A DNA stretch of 8,689 nucleotides from NCBI GenBank assembly GCA_016744485.1, contig JADGEG010000049.1, forward strand, positions 1 to 8,689, in the 5' to 3' direction. Below the pieces are notes generated by a model that was given only the letters and a program-made list of their open reading frames with translations, did not search any database and was not told the origin of the DNA. Both the position numbers and the translations under genes were made by a program. Each line of letters begins with the position of its first letter. Position 1 is the stretch's first letter. Below are positions 1 to 6,032 of this stretch, piece by piece. Source of the DNA: Arcobacter sp. GTDB lineage: Bacteria > Campylobacterota > Campylobacteria > Campylobacterales > Arcobacteraceae.

Positions 1-19
1 ATTATATATTTTATTATAC

Positions 20-55
20 CAATTGAACACCCAATTGAACACCCAAGGGAACACA
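20..55. repeat. Three-copy 12-bp tandem repeat before the integrase
   Basis: The unit CAATTGAACACC occurs perfectly at 20-31 and 32-43. A diverged third copy (CAAGGGAACACA) lies at 44-55. The third copy contains the AAGGGA that probably serves as the integrase ribosome binding site. Short direct repeats at an integrase 5' end can be arm-type recombinase sites, regulatory iterons or simple slippage products, and the sequence does not tell which. The repeat also makes an artificial in-frame N-terminal extension (NTQ repeats) if the TTG at 23 is taken as start. Confidence 0.75.
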
Positions 56-58
56 CAA

Positions 59-1147
59 ATGGCACTAACTCCTAAACTATATATCAATAAAATCAAACCA
101 AACTTATGGGCAAATAAAAACTTTACAATATTTTTTTATAATTTTTTTAAAGATAAAAAAAGATATAGAGGCTTGATAGATTTAAGAGATAAGGTAGGTT
201 GGTTCAAAAGAGATAAAATATCTATTGCTGAAGCTGAACTTATACATATAAAAAATAAGAAAATTGATAATATGTTTGATGACAGCATAACACTTGATAG
301 TTTTGCAATAAAGCATTTTGAAATGTCAACAAAAAGTAATTGGGAAAAAGTAAAAATTAGCCACTATAATAGATATATAAAGCGAAGTATAGGTAAAAAG
401 AGATTATTTCAAATTAAACCATTACATATAAAGGAAGTTATAAAACAACAGGAAAATTTAGGATTGTCTATAAGAACAACAAAACTTACGATTGAAGTTT
501 TAAGTCCTATTTTTAATGAAGCTATTGAAAATAGAATTATTAGCTATAACCCCGCAGCAGCTGTTAAAATAAAAAGACCCTTAACTAGAAAGATTGTGAC
601 TAACGCTACTAAAGAATTAGCCAAAATAAATAATGCTATAAATATAGAGTTTGGTGAAGATTTGTTTTATAAAGCATTATTTACATTTGCAATGCAAGGA
701 AGAAGAAAATCCGAAATATTGTCTTTAAAATGGGAAGATGTTGATTTTGATAATAATATTTATATATTAAGGAATACAAAAAATAATGAAGAACAAAAAA
801 TATTTTTACCTGAAAACATAAAACAACTTTTAATTCAGTTCCAAAACAGTAATCAAGAATATGTTTTTACATCAAGAATTACTGGGAAAAATATACAAAA
901 TATCAAGCATTCTCTAGCAAAAATGAAGATACGGCTTAATAATCCATCTTTTGGACTTAATTATTTAAGAAATGTTATTGTATCTGCTATGGCTGAAAGA
1001 GGTTTGGAAAGTATGTATCTAAGTGGTGCACTGGGACATAGGGATACACACACTATTAAAAAATATTTAACTTTAAATTATCTACAAAGTAGCAAAAAAG
1101 CTAGTGAGGTAATAAGTGAAGTGATTAATCCTGATACTTCCAAATAA
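59..1147 (+). CDS. Phage-type tyrosine integrase
   Basis: Site-specific recombinase that would integrate and excise the surrounding element; 362 aa from the chosen start. The N-terminal part (about 1-70) looks like an arm-binding domain. Residues 75-170 form the SAM-like core-binding domain, and the C-terminal half is the catalytic domain. Visible catalytic residues are Arg216 (in GRRKSEIL), Lys241 (NTKNN), Arg304 (LNYLRN), His327 (LGHRD) and the nucleophile Tyr336 (IKKYL). The first His of the usual HxxR box is Asn301 here, which is unusual. I chose ATG at 59 because AAGGGA sits 8 nt upstream; an in-frame TTG at 23 would only translate the tandem repeat. It points away from the long leftward operon and ends 26 bp from the convergent small HTH ORF. 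Its position suggests one end of the element, but no att core or tRNA gene is visible. Confidence 0.93.
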   Translation: MALTPKLYINKIKPNLWANKNFTIFFYNFFKDKKRYRGLIDLRDKVGWFKRDKISIAEAELIHIKNKKIDNMFDDSITLDSFAIKHFEMSTKSNWEKVKISHYNRYIKRSIGKKRLFQIKPLHIKEVIKQQENLGLSIRTTKLTIEVLSPIFNEAIENRIISYNPAAAVKIKRPLTRKIVTNATKELAKINNAINIEFGEDLFYKALFTFAMQGRRKSEILSLKWEDVDFDNNIYILRNTKNNEEQKIFLPENIKQLLIQFQNSNQEYVFTSRITGKNIQNIKHSLAKMKIRLNNPSFGLNYLRNVIVSAMAERGLESMYLSGALGHRDTHTIKKYLTLNYLQSSKKASEVISEVINPDTSK

Positions 1148-1173
1148 AACCACCTGCTGTATTTGTTCTTCAT

Positions 1174-1293
1174 TTATTCTAATGCAAGTTGTGCCATTTT
1201 TGGGATGTCACCATTCACCCAGTTTGATACTGCTAATTCTTTTTGACTAACTCCAAGCTCTTTACAAACTTTTTTAACTATATTTTCTTCCAT
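1174..1293 (-). CDS. 39-aa HTH remnant, possibly an internally deleted XRE-like regulator
   Basis: A 39-codon ORF begins 1 nt after the primase stop codon, with AGGGAG 8 nt before its ATG, so it is probably translated as the last gene of the leftward operon. The product contains KELGVSQKELA followed directly by VSNWVNGDIPKMA. In ordinary XRE/Cro-type HTH proteins the first stretch is helix 2 and the second ends recognition helix 3, with about ten residues between them. Those residues are missing here, so it reads as an HTH protein with an in-frame internal deletion and is unlikely to bind DNA normally. Alternatives are a genuine micropeptide or an antitoxin-like fragment. No partner gene is adjacent except the primase. 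The coding call is reasonable; the function is unknown. Confidence 0.6.
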   Translation of the reverse strand: MEENIVKKVCKELGVSQKELAVSNWVNGDIPKMAQLALE

Positions 1294-1294
1294 C

Positions 1295-2926
1295 CTACAA
1301 TCTCCCTTTTTTATATCTCAAAATATTCATCTGAATATCTTTTATTTGTTTAGCTTTATCAACATAATTTATATCTTGATTATATCCAATTTCATTTAAT
1401 CTTTTTGTATGAAAACTTATCAACATAATACATAGTTGGCTTTTTAGTTCCAATTCTGTATATATTTTAATATCATCTTTTAACGATACCCAATCTAACT
1501 TATCTAAATCATCTCCACCTTTTTGTAATGTAATTAATTCATTTTTGTATGTTTCAAATATTTCTATATTACAATGTTGAGTAACTATATTTAGTGCTTG
1601 AAAATCTTCTAGTGCTGTAGCAATTATATTTAATTCATAGATTGCATCAGTAGGATTGTTTTGTACTGGAGCTGGTGCTTTTCTTTGTACTGGTGGATTG
1701 TTTATATTAATATGAGATATATCAATTTCTAAAAGTTGTGCTAAGTATGACCTGTACTCATTTGATACTAGTGGATTATTTAAACTTACTAGAAATTCAA
1801 TACATTCTTTAAGTGCTTCATTTTTATTTAGTGGATTATTCATGTCAAATTTAGCAGCTATATGCTGAAGTGCATATTTTACTAATGATACTGGCTTTTT
1901 CATAATCTCATACAGTTCTTCAACTTTTCCATCTGCAACCATATCCGCTGGATCAACACCATCATCAAATATTATCACTCCACCATCTATTTCATGTTGA
2001 GATAATAATGCACTAGCTTTAAACCCAGCATCACGACCAGCTTTATCTCCATCATAACAAAGTAGTACTTTTATATTTCCTCTTTTAATAATAGGTATAT
2101 GCTCTTTTGTTAAAGCTGTACCCATTGTTGCAACTGCTGTTTTAATATTTGATTGGTGCATCATAACAACATCAAGGTATCCCTCTGTAATAACTATCGT
2201 ACCTTTTTTATATATATGTTCACTTGCAATATTAAATCCATAAAGATTTTTTGACTTATCAAACAGTTTAGTTGTTGGAGAATTGAGATATTTAGCACTA
2301 TGATTAACAGTAGTTCTACCACCAAATCCAATAAGCTTATTTGTACGATTTCTAATAGGAAAAGTAATCCTATTAGATTGTCTTGAATATAATCCAGTGT
2401 TACCAGTTGCAAGTACTCCAATATCTTGTGCATCTTGAAGATTGTAAAAGTTTTGTTTTAACATATCTAGTTGAATATTAGAATCAGTTGCATATCCTAT
2501 TTCAAACATGTCTATACTTTCTTGTGTAATACCTCTATCTAATAAATATTGCAACTCATTACCTTGTAAGCTTTTTCTATAATAGCCATTAATCGACTCA
2601 AAGATACCCTTATAGTCTTTTTGTTCTGTTTTGTTATCATATTCAAGGGTAAAGTTTAAATCGTTTGCTATATGCTCTAAAGCTTCAGGATATGATAGTT
2701 TATTGTACTCTTGTACAAATCCTATAGCATCTGAACCAACTCCACACCCAAAACAATGATATATCTGTTTCGCTGGGGAAACTACAAAGCTAGGTGTATC
2801 TTCTCCATGAAAAGGACAACAAGCTTTAAAGTTAGCACCATTCTTTTTTAATTCTAATGATTGTGATATAACATCAACTATATCTATTTGAGATTTTAAA
2901 TCATCTATTGATTGTTTAGTTATCAT
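1295..2926 (-). CDS. dnaG: DnaG-type DNA primase carried by the element
   Basis: Synthesises RNA primers for DNA replication. The 543-aa protein has the complete bacterial primase layout. A CHC2 zinc finger has ligands near Cys37, His40, Cys58 and Cys61 (CPFHGEDTPSF ... YHCFGCG). The primase core with a RNRTNKLIGFGGR stretch lies near 192-204. The TOPRIM domain has Glu248 (TEGYLDVV), Asp292/Asp294 (YDGDKAGRDAG) and a DPADMV stretch near 325. The C-terminal region (about 350-543) is not clearly conserved and would be where a helicase contact is made. The length is close to that of chromosomal DnaG, but the setting is accessory, so this is probably a second, element-encoded primase. Its ATG overlaps the stop of the upstream methyltransferase fragment (ATGA), implying coupled translation. 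No frameshift is visible, so it looks functional. Confidence 0.93.
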   Translation of the reverse strand: MITKQSIDDLKSQIDIVDVISQSLELKKNGANFKACCPFHGEDTPSFVVSPAKQIYHCFGCGVGSDAIGFVQEYNKLSYPEALEHIANDLNFTLEYDNKTEQKDYKGIFESINGYYRKSLQGNELQYLLDRGITQESIDMFEIGYATDSNIQLDMLKQNFYNLQDAQDIGVLATGNTGLYSRQSNRITFPIRNRTNKLIGFGGRTTVNHSAKYLNSPTTKLFDKSKNLYGFNIASEHIYKKGTIVITEGYLDVVMMHQSNIKTAVATMGTALTKEHIPIIKRGNIKVLLCYDGDKAGRDAGFKASALLSQHEIDGGVIIFDDGVDPADMVADGKVEELYEIMKKPVSLVKYALQHIAAKFDMNNPLNKNEALKECIEFLVSLNNPLVSNEYRSYLAQLLEIDISHININNPPVQRKAPAPVQNNPTDAIYELNIIATALEDFQALNIVTQHCNIEIFETYKNELITLQKGGDDLDKLDWVSLKDDIKIYTELELKSQLCIMLISFHTKRLNEIGYNQDINYVDKAKQIKDIQMNILRYKKGRL

Positions 2927-3210
2927 TCAAATAACCCCACTTTCCCTTTGGCAAGTTTTATTCTATCTTCTGCCATAGTTATATATTTTTGTTTTATTTC
3001 AAAACCAATATATTGCCTTTCTGTTCTGATACATGCAACTGCAGTTGTACCACTACCCATGCAATTATCCAAAACAACTTCATTTTTATTTGTATATGTA
3101 TTGATAAGATATTCGCATAGTGCTAATGGCTTTTGTGTAGGATGCTTTTCTTTTTGATGTGTACATCTTCTATCTGATGTAAATTTTAATACACTAGAAT
3201 TTACCATCAT
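2923..3210 (-). pseudogene. C-terminal fragment of an N4/N6 DNA methyltransferase
   Basis: The 95-aa product carries the end of a beta-class N6-adenine/N4-cytosine methyltransferase. HPTQKP is at 23-28, and the AdoMet-binding motif DNCMGSGTT at 48-56 is followed by ACIRTERQYIGFEI. In this class the catalytic (D/S)PP(Y/W) motif lies N-terminal to this block, and it is absent. No match to the missing half appears upstream; the preceding ORF (3214-3417) is unrelated. The ATG pair at 3205-3210 has no Shine-Dalgarno sequence. I conclude that a 5' deletion removed the catalytic half. The fragment stays in frame and its TGA overlaps the primase ATG, which may be why it persists: it can keep ribosomes flowing into the primase. 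Catalysis is not expected unless a separate DPPY half is supplied from outside the window. Confidence 0.85.
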
Positions 3211-3213
3211 AAT

Positions 3214-3417
3214 TTAAGCTTTATTTTTAAAATAAACCGCATTGTTTATATAATCTAATGTATAAGACAAATTAAACTCTTTAGCTATTTTTTTAATCAT
3301 TGATACTTTTAACCATTTCTCTCTTGGCTCACAATAAAACTCTTTTGGTGTAGCTGGTACTTTTAATATATATCTTAAATTTAACATATATGCTGTTGTT
3401 GTTGATAATTCAATCAT
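3214..3417 (-). CDS. 67-aa protein of unknown function
   Basis: Not recognised. A basic, mixed alpha/beta-looking small protein of 67 residues without cysteines, signal peptide or membrane segment except one Cys near the middle (FYCEPREKW). The ATG has a good ribosome binding site (AAGGA, 7 nt upstream) and overlaps the end of the upstream zinc-ribbon ORF by 8 bp. It ends 3 nt before the first ATG of the methyltransferase fragment. Tight packing, good RBS and ordinary composition support real coding. Small proteins of this type between replication genes are common in phages and plasmids, but I can assign no role. Confidence 0.65.
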   Translation of the reverse strand: MIELSTTTAYMLNLRYILKVPATPKEFYCEPREKWLKVSMIKKIAKEFNLSYTLDYINNAVYFKNKA

Positions 3418-3625
3418 CTTTTTTTCCTTTTTCTTTTGTATAAAATCCTAATTCTCCACTATGATGTTCCATGCTTGTAGATATGCCACACTTAGGACAA
3501 TCCTGATTATTTAAATCAACTATAGGTTCATCACAACATTTACTAAAATATTCTAGTTCTATCCTTTTAGTAAACGAGTATATGCTCCCACTCTTCTGAA
3601 AATGAAAGATTATAAGTTGCATCAA
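3410..3625 (-). CDS. Zinc-ribbon small protein, probably the 3' part of a frameshifted gene
   Basis: The C-terminal two thirds contain a clear two-knuckle zinc ribbon, KCCDEPIVD followed by DCPKCGIS, i.e. two CxxC-like pairs about ten residues apart. A charged Lys-rich tail follows. The first 18 residues from the nominal ATG at 3625 (hydrophobic, MMQLIIFHF) look like an out-of-frame reading of the upstream small ORF at 3567-3677, and this ATG has no good RBS. The upstream ORF has the RBS and ends in the same place where this frame begins to look protein-like. The locus is best read as one gene spanning 3410-3677 split by a single-base frameshift near 3566-3570. The product may bind nucleic acid or metal; no function is assigned. 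Confidence 0.55.
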   Translation of the reverse strand: MMQLIIFHFQKSGSIYSFTKRIELEYFSKCCDEPIVDLNNQDCPKCGISTSMEHHSGELGFYTKEKGKKDD

Positions 3626-3677
3626 ATTTTCTTTGAATTATCTGATGTAATATATCTATACCATCTGCTATACTCAT
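3567..3677 (-). CDS. 36-aa ORF, probable 5' part of the frameshifted zinc-ribbon gene
   Basis: ATG at 3677 is preceded by AAAGG about 9 nt upstream, and 36 codons follow, ending FSEEWEHILVY before TAA. The composition (charged, one Trp, few rare residues) is more protein-like than the overlapping frame. Dropping one T at the TAC-TAA junction joins it to the zinc-ribbon frame as ...LVY-KRIELEYF..., giving a protein of roughly 89 aa. Alternatives are two separate overlapping genes or programmed slippage; no classic slippery heptamer is evident. Function unknown. Confidence 0.45.
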   Translation of the reverse strand: MSIADGIDILHQIIQRKFDATYNLSFSEEWEHILVY

Positions 3678-3693
3678 TTCTTTTTACCTTTAA

Positions 3694-4233
3694 TTAAAAA
3701 TTATCCCAACTATTCAAGTTTGAGCTATAGCTCTCTACTGGTCTAGCTGTATGTAATTTTATTCTAGTTAGCTCCAGCTTCTTTGCTGTGACATTTTGTA
3801 AACTTCTTTCACACTCTAAAGCAACTTTATTCATATCTGTATTATTCAATATTAGTTCAATCTCTTTAGGTGAATATTTTTTACGATTTCTTTTCGCTCC
3901 TCTTGATCTAATTCTTCTTACTGCAGTTCTTCTGCTCTGAAAAGCAAATTGACCACCTTGTAGTTCTTTTGCTCTTTCAAATCCACAATACTCTTGACAA
4001 GTGGTACTACAATAAACTTTATTATAAATATTTGTTTCAAAAGATTTATTACATTTTTTATTTTCACAAATTTTATCTTCAAATGCTCTCAGTTTTCTAT
4101 TTTTATCTCTACTCTTTTTAACTTGCAACTTTCTACACTCTATACAAGTTAATGCTAATCCATCAGATTTAGATTTATCTTTATAGAATTTAGGAAATAT
4201 TGATTTACAAGTAGTTGAGTTGCATTTTTTCAT
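3694..4233 (-). CDS. Multi-cysteine zinc-finger protein with C-terminal helical domain
   Basis: A 179-aa protein, probably DNA-binding. An N-terminal treble-clef or ribbon-like unit has Cys4, Cys9, Cys30 and Cys33, with an intervening FPKFYKDKSKSDGLALTC stretch typical of phage zinc-finger proteins. A second unit uses Cys56, Cys61, Cys75 and Cys80 (KICENKKC ... YCSTTC). An Arg-rich stretch (100-118) is followed by YSPKEIELILNN..., which resembles a Myb/SANT-like helix-turn-helix. No HNH catalytic triad is evident, so I do not call it an endonuclease. I chose ATG at 4233 because GGAG lies about 10 nt upstream. The frame stays open upstream through a GTG at 4302 and beyond, and that extension may be the scar of a neighbouring gene. 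It sits between the parB remnant and the zinc-ribbon locus. Confidence 0.7.
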   Translation of the reverse strand: MKKCNSTTCKSIFPKFYKDKSKSDGLALTCIECRKLQVKKSRDKNRKLRAFEDKICENKKCNKSFETNIYNKVYCSTTCQEYCGFERAKELQGGQFAFQSRRTAVRRIRSRGAKRNRKKYSPKEIELILNNTDMNKVALECERSLQNVTAKKLELTRIKLHTARPVESYSSNLNSWDNF

Positions 4234-4373
4234 TTTATTTATTCTCCAATCTCCACTGAACCATGAGTATAAAAATATATTGTTATCTTTTGTATATAGC
4301 ACTGCTTCATCATTTTCAATATATGCACAACAAAGATGATGAAAGATATAAAAAACTACAAAAGACCAAAAAC

Positions 4374-4799
4374 TTATGCTAAGTCTTGTTTCTCACTATA
4401 TTGTCCACTATTCCAAAGTGTTGTAATAAAGTTTGCTACTTCAAAATCTGTTAAATCATTTCTTTGGATATCTTCTATAAGTGATACTTCTTCTATATAT
4501 TTACTTGTACCTTGTAGAATATGTGCTTTTATAGTTCTAAGACCTAATGAATCAATAGCTCTAAATCTTCTCTCTCCTGAAACTATCATATATCTACCAC
4601 TACCATCTTTTACCACCGCTATTGGCTGTATAAGTCCTTTTTCTTGAATACTTGAAGCTAACTCCTCTATATCATTAAAAGCTTTTCTTGGCTGTGCTGG
4701 GTTTGGATATACTAGCTCTAATTGTAACTCCATAAAGGCACTGACACCTGTAGTCTTGATTTTGCCTTTTGTTACTTTTTTAATCTCTGATAAGCTCAT
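4374..4799 (-). pseudogene. parB: ParB-like partition protein truncated after the N-terminal domain
   Basis: Plasmid ParB proteins bind parS sites and, with ParA, segregate DNA. The 141-aa product has the ParB/Srx N-terminal domain: PNPAQPRKAF (about 34-42), GLIQPIAV, the arginine patch GERRFRA (about 75-81) and the IEDIQRNDL box (about 108-116). It stops at TAA just as the helix-turn-helix begins (QYSEKQDLA). Typical plasmid ParBs run to about 280-330 aa, so the parS-binding HTH and the dimerisation domain are missing. No continuation is recognisable in any frame downstream. ATG at 4799 is preferred over the adjacent GTG at 4802, since AAGGA lies 7 nt upstream. It overlaps the end of the broken parA by 20 bp, the usual parAB arrangement. 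Confidence 0.85.
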
Positions 4800-5140
4800 C
4801 ACAAAGTCCTTGTATCTCTTCTATTGCCTTAGCATCTTTAAAGTCAAGTACAGATTTACCAATTTTTAAACTATCTTTATAAATCTTTTCCACCAACATC
4901 AACGATTAAATATCCATGTGAATTTTCAAATATCTCTATTAATTCACTTCCTGACTGTGGTTGTAATACTTCTATTTGTGATTCTTTATCTAAACTATTT
5001 ATGAAAAATAGTGTTTGTTAGAAGTCTAAATCAACTATCGTGACTTTTTTATCTTTTTTTCTTAAAGCATGTGCTAAGTTATAAGCTATAGTGCTTTTAC
5101 CTACCCCACCTTTTGAGTGTCCTATTGTTATTTTAATATG
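4780..5140 (-). pseudogene. parA: Degenerate ParA partition ATPase
   Basis: ParA is the Walker-type ATPase partner of ParB. The reverse strand encodes a clear deviant Walker A, GHSKGGVGKST, then IAYNLAHAL and VTIVDLDF. A TAA stop follows exactly where a Gln codon would be expected (TAACAA, consistent with CAA to TAA). The frame continues through a VLQPQSGSELIEI stretch and LIVDVGG (Walker B-like), hits TAA and TAG, and resumes one frame over as KDSLKIGKSVLDF...LCDELIRD before a stop inside parB. The middle of a normal ParA between VDVGG and the GKSVLDF region is missing, so a large internal deletion is inferred. No ATG precedes the Walker motif; the frame opens after TGA TAA with CAT ATT. At least three lesions make this a pseudogene. 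Confidence 0.9.
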
Positions 5141-5163
5141 TTATCACTATAATTTGTGCTAAC
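5140..5163. promoter_or_regulatory. Inverted repeat just upstream of the parA remnant
   Basis: GTTATCAC (5140-5147) and GTGCTAAC (5156-5163) form an 8-bp inverted repeat with one mismatch around an 8-bp AT spacer. It lies between the recombinase stop and the parA relic. Position and form fit an operator for parAB autoregulation or a parS-like site, and the spacer also contains TATAAT. Only one copy was noticed. In AT-rich DNA such a repeat can arise by chance, so the assignment is tentative. Confidence 0.35.
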
Positions 5164-5196
5164 TCTACCTTTTAAACTATACACATAAAGTAACAT

Positions 5197-5790
5197 TTAC
5201 CAATCTCTTCTATTTTTACTTTTTGCTATCTCTTTACTTGTAACTGTTGTATATCTAGCTGTTGTAGATAAGTTTGTATGTCCTATATCTTCTCTTATGA
5301 GTTCCAAACTCTCTCCAGCTTGATGTAAAAGAGTTACATATCCACTTCTAAAACTATGAGTACTGTATAAATTTCCTAAAACTCTTTGTAAAAAATTATT
5401 CATTTGAAGTTTTAGGCTATCTATTGCCATTGGATGATCACTGTTGTTTTTTGAAAACAAATATATATCTTGTGATGGTAAAATATCTTTTATCATCTGA
5501 ACCTGAATACCATCTGCATCAAAACTTATAAGTCTTGATTTATTAGTTTTAGTATTGTTTGTTAAACTATATTCATTTGTATCACACATTGAAATCAAAT
5601 CACTAGTTTTAAAGTTTATTATCTCACTTACTCTACAACCAGTAAGATATAAAAGAGTAAAAGCTCTTAAAAGTTTTTGTTTTGTACCAGCTTGTAAAGT
5701 ACCAGTTTTTTTAATGGCATTTATAAGTCTGTTAAACTCATCTTTTAATATTGGCTTTTTGGCTCTTGTAGTCCCTTTTGGTCTTGCCAT
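5197..5790 (-). CDS. Short tyrosine recombinase, plasmid-type
   Basis: A 197-aa Xer/integrase-family recombinase made almost only of the catalytic domain. Visible active-site residues are Arg53 (TGCRVSEI), Lys81 or Lys84 (NNTKTNKSRLI), His145 and Arg148 (THSFRSGYVT), His171 (DIGHTNL) and nucleophile Tyr180 (TTARYTTVT). All expected positions are present. Such compact recombinases next to parA/parB usually resolve plasmid multimers or invert small segments, and this position suggests the same. The start has a near-perfect Shine-Dalgarno (AAGGAGG, 6 nt upstream). The gene overlaps the preceding 53-aa ORF and ends just before the parA relic. It differs clearly from the integrase at the left end, which has the extra N-terminal domains. 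No frameshift is seen; probably functional. Confidence 0.9.
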   Translation of the reverse strand: MARPKGTTRAKKPILKDEFNRLINAIKKTGTLQAGTKQKLLRAFTLLYLTGCRVSEIINFKTSDLISMCDTNEYSLTNNTKTNKSRLISFDADGIQVQMIKDILPSQDIYLFSKNNSDHPMAIDSLKLQMNNFLQRVLGNLYSTHSFRSGYVTLLHQAGESLELIREDIGHTNLSTTARYTTVTSKEIAKSKNRRDW

Positions 5791-5899
5791 AATTCGCCTC
5801 CTTATGAATTGTTCTATCGTAAGTCTTGATACCAGTAATGAAACCTATCTCATAAGTATCATTTTCTTTAAACATTTTTATACATTCATTTATTGTCAT
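5738..5899 (-). CDS. 53-aa ORF of unknown function overlapping the recombinase start
   Basis: An ORF of 53 codons beginning with MTINECIKMFKENDTYEIGF. It starts inside the last codons of the upstream 48-aa ORF and runs about 50 bp into the recombinase gene in another frame. The first 30 residues look like a genuine small folded protein; the last 20, where it overlaps the recombinase, are Lys/Arg-rich and may simply be the forced overlap. The RBS is weak (A-rich), so translation would depend on coupling to the upstream ORF. No family is recognised. Confidence 0.45.
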   Translation of the reverse strand: MTINECIKMFKENDTYEIGFITGIKTYDRTIHKEANYGKTKRDYKSQKANIKR

Positions 5900-6032
5900 T
5901 TTTTAAATGCTTATAGTTTTCTTCTAAGAAACGATTGAACTCTTCTGCTGTTTTAATTCCGTTATCTGACGCCAAATCTTGAACTGTTTTAAAATCGATG
6001 AAACTTTTAAATAAAAATTTATTGTAACTCAT
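5886..6032 (-). CDS. 48-aa protein of unknown function, coupled to the antirepressor
   Basis: A 48-codon ORF with the best ribosome binding site in the region: GGAGGT, with ATG about 8 nt later. Its ATG overlaps the antirepressor stop codon (ATGA). The product (MSYNKFLFKSFIDFKTV...EEFNRFLEENYKHLKNDNK) is amphipathic and helical-looking, acidic to mixed charge, without cysteines or membrane segments. The quality of the RBS and the coupling make it a confident coding call although it is short. Its place between an antirepressor and a recombinase suggests a small regulator, perhaps an excisionase-like or antirepressor accessory protein, but no motif supports a particular role. Confidence 0.7.
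   Translation of the reverse strand: MSYNKFLFKSFIDFKTVQDLASDNGIKTAEEFNRFLEENYKHLKNDNK

Noticed and set aside
1148..1173. Possible terminator between convergent integrase and small HTH ORF
   Set aside because: No stable GC stem followed by T-run could be seen.
2194..2433. 79-aa minus-strand ORF inside the primase gene
   Set aside because: Out-of-frame shadow of the primase; low-complexity Leu/Ile composition, no RBS.
2912..3157. 81-aa plus-strand ORF
   Set aside because: Antisense to the methyltransferase fragment, whose motifs are clear.
3694..4233. HNH endonuclease call for the cysteine-rich protein
   Set aside because: Zinc-ligand pairs are present but no convincing His-Asn-His catalytic arrangement was found.
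4336..4647. 103-aa plus-strand ORF
   Set aside because: Antisense to the ParB remnant; its apparent proteins are complements of ParB motifs.
5128..5196. 22-codon ORF (MLLYVYSLKGRVSTNYSD...) right after the recombinase stop
   Set aside because: Too short, no RBS of its own beyond stop-start adjacency, and it runs over the inverted repeat before parA.
5555..5938. 127-aa plus-strand ORF
   Set aside because: Antisense to the recombinase with all catalytic residues and to the small ORFs.
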